Below are positions 1 to 6,598 of a DNA stretch of 12,134 bases, one piece after another. Under the pieces are notes generated by a model. It was given only the letters and a program-made list of their open reading frames with translations, had not been told where the DNA came from and made no database searches. This DNA comes from an uncultured Lachnospiraceae bacterium (GTDB taxonomy: Bacteria > Bacillota > Clostridia > Lachnospirales > Lachnospiraceae), in contig CAMNBW010000021.1 of assembly GCA_946533525.1 (NCBI GenBank), forward strand, positions 1-12,134. The letters run 5' to 3'. The stretch's first letter is position 1; each line of letters opens with the position of its first letter. The translations under genes and the position numbers were made by a program.

Positions 1-5
1 CAACC

Positions 6-50
6 AACCGTGACCGGATATTTGTCATTGACAAATGTTTGGTCACGGTT
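6..50 (+). terminator. Long RNA hairpin, probable terminator of the upstream transcript
   Basis: Positions 6-26 pair with 30-50 to give a continuous 21-bp stem with a 3-nt loop (27-29) when read as + strand RNA. The outer ten pairs (AACCGTGACC with GGTCACGGTT) and inner seven (ATTTGTC with GACAAAT) are perfect; the four linking pairs are G-U, G-U, A-U and U-G. On the minus strand three of these become A-C mismatches, so the structure favours + strand RNA. A moderately T-rich stretch (ATTGTTATCT) follows, which fits an intrinsic terminator, although the U-tract is weak. An attenuator or RNA-protein site is the alternative. Confidence 0.6.
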
Positions 51-89
51 ATTGTTATCTCCCTTATTTGTTAAAATTATAGTAATCGC

Positions 90-108
90 CAAAGTAAAAA
101 TAACTTTG
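90..108. promoter_or_regulatory. Small inverted repeat over the -35 region, possible operator
   Basis: CAAAGT at 90-95 and ACTTTG at 103-108 form a perfect 6-bp inverted repeat with a 7-nt A-rich centre. It overlaps the place where a -35 box would lie for the extended -10 at 114-122. The position suggests a repressor or activator site; a half-site this short can also arise by chance. Confidence 0.25.
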
Positions 109-113
109 TCGTT

Positions 114-122
114 TGCTATATA
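114..122 (+). promoter_or_regulatory. Extended -10 promoter candidate for the zinc-ribbon gene
   Basis: TGC-TATATA reads as an extended -10 element (TGn next to a TATAAT-like hexamer). No good -35 hexamer lies 16-18 nt upstream, as is common for extended -10 promoters or activated ones. Transcription would start near 129 and give a leader of about 75 nt before the ATG at 204. The motif resembles the better promoter ahead of radC (TGC-TAATAT). Confidence 0.4.
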
Positions 123-203
123 AATGAAAATCTGTATCGGTATGCAGCGCAGGTGATCATGCAGAGCGCTTTTGGCGCCTTACAAATGAAGGGAGTATAC
201 GAG

Positions 204-3200
204 ATGGCTAATGAAATAAAATACTGTCGTAAATGTGGTACTCAGGCGGAAATAAACGCGAAATTCTGCAGGAACTGCGGCTGCCAGTTCACTACAGGGC
301 AGCAGGCAGATAAGGCGGCAGCCGGAGAGTCTGCCCGGATCTCAGAAAAGTATGTATCCCAGTCCCGTGTGCATATCCCCGAGGAGTATGCAAAGAAGAA
401 TGAGGCAAAGTCCCGGCAGAGCCAGGGTGGCGGCAATGCCAGCAATAAAGGCGGTGCAGGCAGAAAAAAGGGCTGGAAGGGTGTAGTAGCGGTCGTAGTG
501 GCTGCAGCGGTATTTGCGGTCACGGCATTTAAATATCCGGGCTTTCTTTTGAAGAAGGACGAGCCCGGCGGCTTATCATCGCTTTACAGCGCCGTCACGG
601 GAGAGGGAAAGGCTGATAAGGCTGCAAAGGAAGACAGTGAGACGGACGTTTTAGCGGTCTTTGACAATACCGAACAGGTCAATATCAGCTGGAGCGAAAA
701 AGAGCTCGCCGAAGCAGCGGCTGTAGAAGAGCCTGTCGCTTCAGATACAGCCGAGGTTTCCTGCGGCGAGGTGAAGGCAGATTTCGGCGGCTTCACCCTT
801 CCGGGGGAGGACCGGCTTATCGTAAAGGAGCTTCCGGAAAAGGAGGATAAAAATAATGGCGTTGCCAGCCGTGCGTACGATTTCTCCCTCGCCTCCGGGC
901 AGGCACAGTTCCCTGTATATGTGGATCTTTATATTCCCAGAGAGAGCGCGGAGGAAGTGGGGATCTGCGAGTATTACAACGAGGACAGCTCCAGATGGGA
1001 AGAGGTGAACTATGATATAAGCGACGACGGCAGCGCATATGTGATCCATACAAAACACTTCAGTCTTTACCGGAAGCTTAGGCTCAATGAAAAAGCACTT
1101 GCTAAGATCAAGGAGAAAAATTTAAAAGCTTCGGACCTGGAAGATGAGGACATATATAACTGGATGGTCAGCTTCAGGGAATATAGAAAGGCAGGAGATG
1201 ACAAGTATGAGTATGATCCGAAATATTACAAGTATGGGACAGAGAAAGACTATATGCTCATGCCTGTAGAATTCATCGGACAATCCGGACTGTCGTCAGC
1301 TGCGGAAATAAACTGGGATGAATACTACCAGTTGACGAAAAAGCTGAGCGAAGCAGCCGAAGCAGAGCGAAAGGACAGTACACAGGTCAATCCCCTGTGG
1401 GGGACGATATTGGGGTATATCGGTGTCGGCTCAGACTCCGGCAGCTTCCTCAACGTTATTCCCGACACACCCAAATGGAAGGGGGCAGGAGTCCTGTTAT
1501 ATGCCTTAAGTTTATTGACCACGATATCCCAGCTGTATAACGATATGTCCCAGGGTCGGGGATTTTGGGACTTCGCGTGGAATCATCTGATGGATGGAGC
1601 GACTCTTACGGTAGGTGCCATCGGAACCGTTGTGGCCTTTTATTCCGGTCCGGCAGCTGCCGTAACCGGTGTTGTCTGCGCGGGGGCATCCCTTCTCCTT
1701 TACGGCGGGTCATTGCTGTATAACGAGGGCGCAAAAAGAGACCTTTCAGTTCCGGAGCAGCTCTACCGGGATTATTATTCATCGCCCCTCGTAGGACAGA
1801 GAGTGTTCTTTTTTGAAGGGGAGGCAAAGCATGATATATCGGGCCCCGGTACGCTTCCGAGGCTCAGCGTTATGGAGGAGGCGGATTACCAGACTCTTAA
1901 GAGTACAGTCAACGAGGTGTGCGGAGGACTTAAGGCGCCGAATCCCAGTGAAGGAAGAAAAAATCCTGCCTTTGAACAGCCCGATTATTCCTGGGCCGTT
2001 ACGATCAGTAAGCTGTATGAACTATATGAGAAGAAGCCGGAGAAGCTGAGGGAGGCAGTGATGGCGCTTTATGAGGCCTATGCCCGTGCGTATTGGGAGA
2101 TGGGAGCGGAGTATAACAGAGCCTTTTCCATGCAGGATATGCAAAACAGGAACTTTGAGAATGCTCAATATGAGGCTGTCAGCGATACTGTCAAGGAGGA
2201 GTATGTAGCCAATATGGTGGCGGATATGATAGGCTCCCATTCTTCTTTGTACAGCACCCTTGCCCGTGAGTATATTGACAAGGCCCAAGCTCCCCTGTAC
2301 AAGGTGTTGGATGAGGAGGTGGTCCCGATGCTCAATGCGACAATGACCTTCCGCCTTTTGGACGGCGCGGCAGATCCCGAGGTCAAAAGCCTGAAGGACA
2401 GCGAATATTACAAGGCTTTGAGAGATATCCCAGAAAATAAGGAGGAATTCTCCGATGATCCTGAAGCCTATGCGGATTTCAATAACGCTGTTTCGCCCCT
2501 TCGCTTTGCCGTTGAAAAAGACGGGGGAAGATATGAGCTGGTGCGGGAGCCCTGGTTTATTCCTGCGTATTTAGAGCAAAAGTACGAGGAGACAGGTTAT
2601 AAAAGGCTAGAGCTGGTTGAGAGACTCAAGCGGGGAGACGCTACCTGGTATTATCCCTTTAATGAGGGCTTTATTCCGCAGTTTCAGGGTGGAGATAATA
2701 TAATTTTCCGCTGCACCTTTTACCATTACCTGATGATGGGAGCACCTACTGTCCTGGTACTCCATGATCCTTCCGAAAAGATAAGTGATATTGCTCTGCA
2801 CTTCGAGCTGCCGGAGCCTGAAAAGGACGGGAGCTATAATGTGGTCATAGGGGCGGAGGGCCTGACGATACATGATTTTGCCGGCGACTGGAGGACAACG
2901 GTGGGCGGTAAGGATACGATAGTCAGAATCGATGCGGATGGCTACAGACAGGAGATCTGGATCAAGGTAATTCAGCCGGACTATAGCAGTTCCAGTGTGA
3001 AGATAGACAGCTCGGACTTCAAATTCGATCCTAAAAGTAAAAGTCTCAGGCTTCTCCCCGTCGATGGCAGTGACAGCTACAGTACCGTTCTGGACGAAGA
3101 GATCAGCTTTTATTACAGAGATAAGGATCACCTGACCATGTATTCCTCCAGCACCGGAGAGGCAAGCCTCCGGCGAACCGGAGAGGACGAGGATGACTAT

Positions 3201-3212
3201 CTGGATTGGTAA
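204..3212 (+). CDS. Membrane-anchored zinc-ribbon protein with large extracellular region, function unknown
   Basis: A 1002-residue protein I do not recognise as a named family. The N-terminus carries a zinc ribbon, C8-x2-C11-x10-C22-x2-C25 (YCRKCG ... FCRNCG). A basic, Gly/Ser-rich linker (GRKKGWKG) leads to one clear transmembrane helix at about 93-109, so the ribbon should be cytoplasmic and residues from about 115 outside. Residues 188-292 look like a beta-sandwich (GGFTLPGE, PVYVDLYIP, W-E-E-V, HTKHFSLY), somewhat like ZU5-type domains. Residues 427-445 and 466-506 are hydrophobic, Gly/Ala-rich helices forming a possible hairpin. Residues about 888-990 (DFAGDW ... SFYYRDKDHLTMY) resemble a lipocalin-like beta-barrel. 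ATG 204 is chosen because GAAGGGAG (188-195) sits 8 nt upstream; GTG 153 and ATG 186 are in frame but lack good sites. The gene is monocistronic, flanked by hairpins. A sensing or envelope role is only a guess. Confidence 0.85.
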   Translation: MANEIKYCRKCGTQAEINAKFCRNCGCQFTTGQQADKAAAGESARISEKYVSQSRVHIPEEYAKKNEAKSRQSQGGGNASNKGGAGRKKGWKGVVAVVVAAAVFAVTAFKYPGFLLKKDEPGGLSSLYSAVTGEGKADKAAKEDSETDVLAVFDNTEQVNISWSEKELAEAAAVEEPVASDTAEVSCGEVKADFGGFTLPGEDRLIVKELPEKEDKNNGVASRAYDFSLASGQAQFPVYVDLYIPRESAEEVGICEYYNEDSSRWEEVNYDISDDGSAYVIHTKHFSLYRKLRLNEKALAKIKEKNLKASDLEDEDIYNWMVSFREYRKAGDDKYEYDPKYYKYGTEKDYMLMPVEFIGQSGLSSAAEINWDEYYQLTKKLSEAAEAERKDSTQVNPLWGTILGYIGVGSDSGSFLNVIPDTPKWKGAGVLLYALSLLTTISQLYNDMSQGRGFWDFAWNHLMDGATLTVGAIGTVVAFYSGPAAAVTGVVCAGASLLLYGGSLLYNEGAKRDLSVPEQLYRDYYSSPLVGQRVFFFEGEAKHDISGPGTLPRLSVMEEADYQTLKSTVNEVCGGLKAPNPSEGRKNPAFEQPDYSWAVTISKLYELYEKKPEKLREAVMALYEAYARAYWEMGAEYNRAFSMQDMQNRNFENAQYEAVSDTVKEEYVANMVADMIGSHSSLYSTLAREYIDKAQAPLYKVLDEEVVPMLNATMTFRLLDGAADPEVKSLKDSEYYKALRDIPENKEEFSDDPEAYADFNNAVSPLRFAVEKDGGRYELVREPWFIPAYLEQKYEETGYKRLELVERLKRGDATWYYPFNEGFIPQFQGGDNIIFRCTFYHYLMMGAPTVLVLHDPSEKISDIALHFELPEPEKDGSYNVVIGAEGLTIHDFAGDWRTTVGGKDTIVRIDADGYRQEIWIKVIQPDYSSSSVKIDSSDFKFDPKSKSLRLLPVDGSDSYSTVLDEEISFYYRDKDHLTMYSSSTGEASLRRTGEDEDDYLDW

Positions 3213-3250
3213 TATAAGGTGAAATACGTTACGATTAAAGGGAAATAATA

Positions 3251-3296
3251 AAGGGCTCTGACTGCATCTGATCTTCTAAGATGCAGCAGAGCCCTT
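3251..3296. terminator. Hairpin terminator after the zinc-ribbon gene
   Basis: AAGGGCTCTG (3251-3260) pairs with CAGAGCCCTT (3287-3296), then after a single bulged A, CTGCATCT (3262-3269) pairs with AGATGCAG (3279-3286); the loop is 9 nt. This 18-bp hairpin lies 39 nt past the stop codon and ahead of the radC promoter. On the + strand the following bases (CATAGAATT) form a poor U-tract, whereas on the minus strand the hairpin is followed by TTATTATTT, so it may work better against antisense transcription or act in both directions. Confidence 0.65.
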
Positions 3297-3328
3297 CATA
3301 GAATTATGATGCGCTCAACTAGAAAATA

Positions 3329-3357
3329 TTGAAAAACAAAATACTTTTTGCTAATAT
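3329..3357 (+). promoter_or_regulatory. Sigma-A-type promoter of the radC-mre-rodA operon
   Basis: TTGAAA (3329-3334), a 17-nt spacer and TAATAT (3352-3357), with TG at 3349-3350 giving an extended -10. This is the best promoter match in the intergenic region, and it lies between the 3251-3296 hairpin and radC. The start should be near 3364, leaving a leader of about 60 nt that is T-rich at first (TTTTATTTTTTTA). It probably drives all eight downstream genes. Confidence 0.7.
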
Positions 3358-3426
3358 ATATAGACCGTTTTATTTTTTTACGAGGCTGCTTTCCAGGTAG
3401 ATGTGGGAGATAGGGAAGGAGCCGTA

Positions 3427-4125
3427 ATGAACAGAAAAGTAAAGGAAATGCCGGTTTCGGAGCGCCCCTATGAAAAGAGCTTAAAATACGGGGTGGAGAC
3501 CCTTTCGGACGCGGAGCTTCTGGCAGTGATAATCCGCTGCGGGACTAAGAGCCTTAATTCGGTGGAGCTCTCCCGGGAGGTGCTTAAGCAGTGCGGCGGA
3601 AGGGACGGTATCGCCGCCCTTGAGCGAAGGAGCATCGAGGAGCTTAAAAAGCTTAAGGGTATAGGCAGTGTCAAGGCGATACAGCTTAAGGCTTTGAACG
3701 AATTTGCCAAGCGGCTGTGGAGAAGCCGCAGGAGCCCTGACGAGAAATTTACAAAGCCCTCCAGCATAGCCCTCTATTACATGGAGGATATGCGAAGGCT
3801 TCCGGGTGAAGAGGTCAGGATAATGTGTCTGGACAACAGCTGCGCTCTGATAAAGGACTTTGTCCTGTCCAGGGGGACCGTGAACGCATCCATGGTGTCG
3901 GTTCGGGATATTTTTCTGAATGCACTGAAATTCGAAGCGGTAAAGCTCGTAATGGTCCACAACCATCCAAGCGGCGATCCCACACCCTCTAAAGAGGACA
4001 TTCTCATTACACAGAAGATAATCAAGGCCGGTGTCCTTATGGACATAAGACTGGCCGACTCCATCGTCATCGGAGACGGAATATATATAAGCATCAGGGA
4101 AAGGCGGCTTGCCGAATTTTACTGA
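3427..4125 (+). CDS. radC: RadC family JAB/MPN-type metalloprotein
   Basis: A 232-residue protein of normal RadC length. An N-terminal helix-hairpin-helix-like region (KLKGIGSVKAIQLKA, about 75-90) precedes the JAB/MPN domain, whose zinc-binding signature is intact: HNHPSGDPTPSKED with H178, H180, S188 and D191. The family was once tied to DNA repair, but that role has not held up; the biochemical function of chromosomal RadC remains unsettled. The start is placed at ATG 3427, with AAGGAG (3416-3421) 5 nt upstream, rather than the in-frame GTG at 3403, which would lie at or before that ribosome site. It is the first gene of the cell-shape operon, 20 nt ahead of mreB, an arrangement common in Firmicutes. 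Confidence 0.95.
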   Translation: MNRKVKEMPVSERPYEKSLKYGVETLSDAELLAVIIRCGTKSLNSVELSREVLKQCGGRDGIAALERRSIEELKKLKGIGSVKAIQLKALNEFAKRLWRSRRSPDEKFTKPSSIALYYMEDMRRLPGEEVRIMCLDNSCALIKDFVLSRGTVNASMVSVRDIFLNALKFEAVKLVMVHNHPSGDPTPSKEDILITQKIIKAGVLMDIRLADSIVIGDGIYISIRERRLAEFY

Positions 4126-4145
4126 GGCGCTAACGGGAGGAACTA

Positions 4146-5156
4146 ATGCCTAACAGCATATTCGGTATAGATCTGGGTACCGGAAATATCAAGATATTCA
4201 ACAACACTGATTCTACGGTCATGAGCGAAAAGAACATGGTCGCGATCATGAATAAGACACAGCTTTTTGCCTACGGGGACGCGGCCTTCGAGATGTTCGA
4301 GAAGGCGCCGGGCAATATAAAGATAAGCTACCCCTTATCCTACGGGGTAATAGCCCATATCAAGAATATGGAGCTTGTGTTAAAGCATTTCATCAACGAT
4401 CTTACCAAGAATAAGAATAACGGAGCTGATTATTTCATATCCGTTCCAACGGACGTGACCGAGGTTGAGAAGCGTGCCTTCTACGACCTTATTAAGGACG
4501 CCAATATCAAGGCCAAGGGCATATGGATCGTGGAGAAGGCCATAGCCGACGGTCTCGGCATGAATATAGACGTAAAGACCAGCCAGGGAGTCATGATAGT
4601 GGACATAGGCTTCGAAACTACCGAGATCTCCATACTTTCCCTGGGAGGCATAGTCCTGTCCAAGCTCATAAAGGTGGGCGGCAGGAACTTTGACGATGTT
4701 ATCAAGAACGTGATAAGGAGGGAATATAACCTCGTTATCGGAGAAAAGACGGCGGAGAAGGTGAAGATAAGCCTGTCCGAGCTGGTGGATAAAAATATGG
4801 ACGCGGTGGTCTACGGAAGAGATATAGTTACGGGACTTCCGGTGGAGAGGAAGATACCCACGGATCTTGTCGATCAGTCCCTCAATGAAAACGTAGACAC
4901 CATTATAGACAATATTAAAGTTATTTTGGAACGTACACCCCCGGAGCTGGCCGCGGACATATATCGTCACGGTATATTCCTTACCGGCGGTTCGGCTCAT
5001 ACCAAGAATCTGGATATGCGTATAGCAGCGGAATTAAACCTTAAAATAAATCTGGCAGAAGATTCTATGAACAGCGTGGTCAACGGCCTCGCCCGCATCA
5101 TCAAGGATGATAATTTCAGATCCGTAGCTTATCGTATAGAGGGTATGTCCAAGTAA
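4146..5156 (+). CDS. mreB: Rod shape-determining protein MreB, divergent clostridial type
   Basis: A 336-residue actin-like ATPase expected to form membrane-bound filaments that guide the elongation machinery. The phosphate-1 loop is present (GIDLGTGN, 7-14), as are PTDVTEVEKRA, SLGGIV and the adenosine loop LTGGSA near the C-terminus. Two canonical signatures are altered: phosphate-2, usually DIGGGTTE, reads DIGFETTE (153-160), and the usual IEEP segment reads VEKA (E130-K131). From memory, MreB proteins linked to mreC in Lachnospiraceae share such changes, so this is probably a lineage variant and not decay; nucleotide turnover may differ. The ATG has GGGAGG (4135-4140) 5 nt upstream. It is 20 nt after radC and 21 nt before the annotated mreC start. 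Confidence 0.93.
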   Translation: MPNSIFGIDLGTGNIKIFNNTDSTVMSEKNMVAIMNKTQLFAYGDAAFEMFEKAPGNIKISYPLSYGVIAHIKNMELVLKHFINDLTKNKNNGADYFISVPTDVTEVEKRAFYDLIKDANIKAKGIWIVEKAIADGLGMNIDVKTSQGVMIVDIGFETTEISILSLGGIVLSKLIKVGGRNFDDVIKNVIRREYNLVIGEKTAEKVKISLSELVDKNMDAVVYGRDIVTGLPVERKIPTDLVDQSLNENVDTIIDNIKVILERTPPELAADIYRHGIFLTGGSAHTKNLDMRIAAELNLKINLAEDSMNSVVNGLARIIKDDNFRSVAYRIEGMSK

Positions 5157-5161
5157 CACTT

Positions 5162-5203
5162 CCGGCAAGGCATTTAAATGGAGTCATTGAAATGCCGCTC
5201 CGG
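5162..5203 (+). promoter_or_regulatory. Hairpin covering the mreC ribosome site and start codon
   Basis: CCGG (5162-5165) pairs with 5200-5203, GGCATTT (5169-5175) with AAATGCC (5190-5196), and AATG (5177-5180) with CATT (5185-5188), leaving a GAGT tetraloop and small internal mismatches. The stem contains both the AAGG ribosome site (5167-5170, partly) and the ATG at 5178. It could restrain mreC translation relative to mreB, or argue that the true start is ATG 5229. Confidence 0.5.
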
Positions 5204-6095
5204 TTCAGTAAAGAAACGTTGGTTTACTATGGCACGAGTTAAGCTTAAGCGTAAAAAATTCGTATTACCCAGTCGATATATTCTGGCAATAATCACATTT
5301 TTCTGCATAGCGATGATGCTTCTTACATTCTTTACCGATGCAGTCAGTGCGCCTCTTTCGGGAATAGCGGCCTATACCGTTGTGCCCTTTGAAAGGGGCT
5401 TTGACAGTATAGGCTCCAAATTCACGGCCCGGATGAACGATTTTAAAAATCTGAAGGAGGTTCTCGATAAGAATGAGGCCCTTCAAAACAGGGTGAATGA
5501 GCTGAGCCAGTTAAACAGCCAGTTGACCCGGGACCGCTACGAGCTGGAGGAGCTAAGGGAGTTCTATGGCCTTTCGGATCAGCTTTCCGACTACGAGACA
5601 GTGGGAGCCAGGGTGATAGGCAAGGATCCCGGAAACTGGTTTTCCGTATTTGTTATAGACAAGGGCAGCCGAGACGGCCTGGCGGTGAATATGAATGTCA
5701 TAACTGGAAGCGGCCTTGTGGGGATAATAACCGAGGTGGGTACAAACTGGGCGTCGGTCCGCTCCATAATCGACGATTCCAGCAACGTCTCCGCCATGGT
5801 GCTGAATACCGAGGATTCGGTAGTGGTAAACGGGGATCTGAAGCTCATAGCCAACGGGGACATCCGCTTCGAGCATCTGCTGGACGAAGATGATAAGGTG
5901 GTCAAGGGAGACCAGATCGTGACTTCGAATATCTCCGATAAATTCCTTCCGGGAATAAATATCGGCTATATCAGTTCAATTGACAAGGATCCTAATAATC
6001 TTACGAAATCGGGAACACTTACTCCCGGAGTTGACTTTAAGCATATCAATACCGTACTGGTGATAAAGGAGCTTAAGGCGGGGAAAACAGATTGA
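5178..6095 (+). CDS. mreC: Rod shape-determining protein MreC
   Basis: A 305-residue bitopic membrane protein that links MreB to PBP2/RodA and is thought to activate them. A basic N-terminus precedes a transmembrane helix at about 34-54 (LPSRYILAIITFF), then a coiled coil at about 90-130 (KNLKEVLDKNEALQ ... ELEELREFYGL), then the beta-domain pair with the family-typical IIDDSSNVSAMV, GDLKL and PGINIGYI. Two starts are possible: ATG 5178 with GGCAAGG (5164-5170) 7 nt upstream, or ATG 5229 (288 residues, MARVKLKRKKF), which resembles relatives' N-termini but has no ribosome site. I keep 5178, noting that it lies inside a hairpin. Its TGA overlaps the mreD start by 4 nt. Confidence 0.93.
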   Translation: MESLKCRSGSVKKRWFTMARVKLKRKKFVLPSRYILAIITFFCIAMMLLTFFTDAVSAPLSGIAAYTVVPFERGFDSIGSKFTARMNDFKNLKEVLDKNEALQNRVNELSQLNSQLTRDRYELEELREFYGLSDQLSDYETVGARVIGKDPGNWFSVFVIDKGSRDGLAVNMNVITGSGLVGIITEVGTNWASVRSIIDDSSNVSAMVLNTEDSVVVNGDLKLIANGDIRFEHLLDEDDKVVKGDQIVTSNISDKFLPGINIGYISSIDKDPNNLTKSGTLTPGVDFKHINTVLVIKELKAGKTD

Positions 6096-6595
6096 TAAGA
6101 AAAAGTATAGAATTCGTGCTGGTGTTCGTCTGCTTTTTGCTGCAGTGCACCCTGTTTAAATTCATATCCCTTGGAGGCATAGCGCCAAATCTCCTGATAA
6201 TACTGACTTCGGCCTTTGGCTTTATGAAGGGGCGCACCGAGGGGATGTTTGTGGGCTTCTTTTCGGGACTTATGGTCGATGTGCTCTTCGGAAACGGGAT
6301 CATCGGCCTCTATACCCTTATCTATACCTATATAGGCTTTTTTAACGGGATGTTCAACCGTATGTTCTTCCCGGACGATGTGCGTCTGCCCATCCTCCTT
6401 ATTACCTTCAGCGACCTCATATACTGCTTTGTGGTCTATGTCCTGACCTTCCTGCTGCGTTCGCGCTTTGATTTCGGCTATTATGTGCTGCATATAATCA
6501 TTCCGGAGGCTGTCTACACCATATTTATAACCATCCTGTTTTACAGGCTCCTCTTAAAGATAGAGACTTCCCTTGAAAGGCACGGGTTTGAATGA
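6092..6595 (+). CDS. mreD: Rod shape-determining protein MreD
   Basis: A 167-residue, almost wholly hydrophobic protein with about five transmembrane segments, matching MreD in size and pattern (N-terminal LVFVCFLLQCTLF, APNLLIILTSAFGFMKGRTEG, GFFSGLMVDVLFG). MreD is the least understood partner of the MreBCD complex. The likely start is TTG at 6092, whose TTGA overlaps the mreC stop, with a GGCGGGG stretch upstream as a ribosome site; there is no ATG near the expected N-terminus. The TTG start and overlap suggest translation coupled to mreC. The stop is 3 nt ahead of the PBP2 start. Confidence 0.9.
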   Translation: MIRKSIEFVLVFVCFLLQCTLFKFISLGGIAPNLLIILTSAFGFMKGRTEGMFVGFFSGLMVDVLFGNGIIGLYTLIYTYIGFFNGMFNRMFFPDDVRLPILLITFSDLIYCFVVYVLTFLLRSRFDFGYYVLHIIIPEAVYTIFITILFYRLLLKIETSLERHGFE

Positions 6596-6598
6596 CAA

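Noticed and set aside
153..203. Upstream GTG (153) or ATG (186) starts for the zinc-ribbon gene
   Set aside because: The residues added do not look like part of the zinc-ribbon family N-terminus, and only ATG 204 has a well-spaced ribosome site.
2607..3131. Long minus-strand open frame (174 codons) opposite the zinc-ribbon gene
   Set aside because: No ribosome site or recognisable protein pattern; it mirrors the codon bias of the real gene on the + strand.
3154..3186. Direct repeat ACCGGAGAGG (twice) with an interleaved CCGGAG/CTCCGG hairpin at the end of the zinc-ribbon gene
   Set aside because: Short and inside coding sequence, explained by repeated Thr-Gly-Glu codons; not enough for a mobile element or array.
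3403..3426. GTG start of radC at 3403
   Set aside because: AAGGAG at 3416-3421 is spaced correctly for ATG 3427, and the extra eight residues are not typical of RadC.
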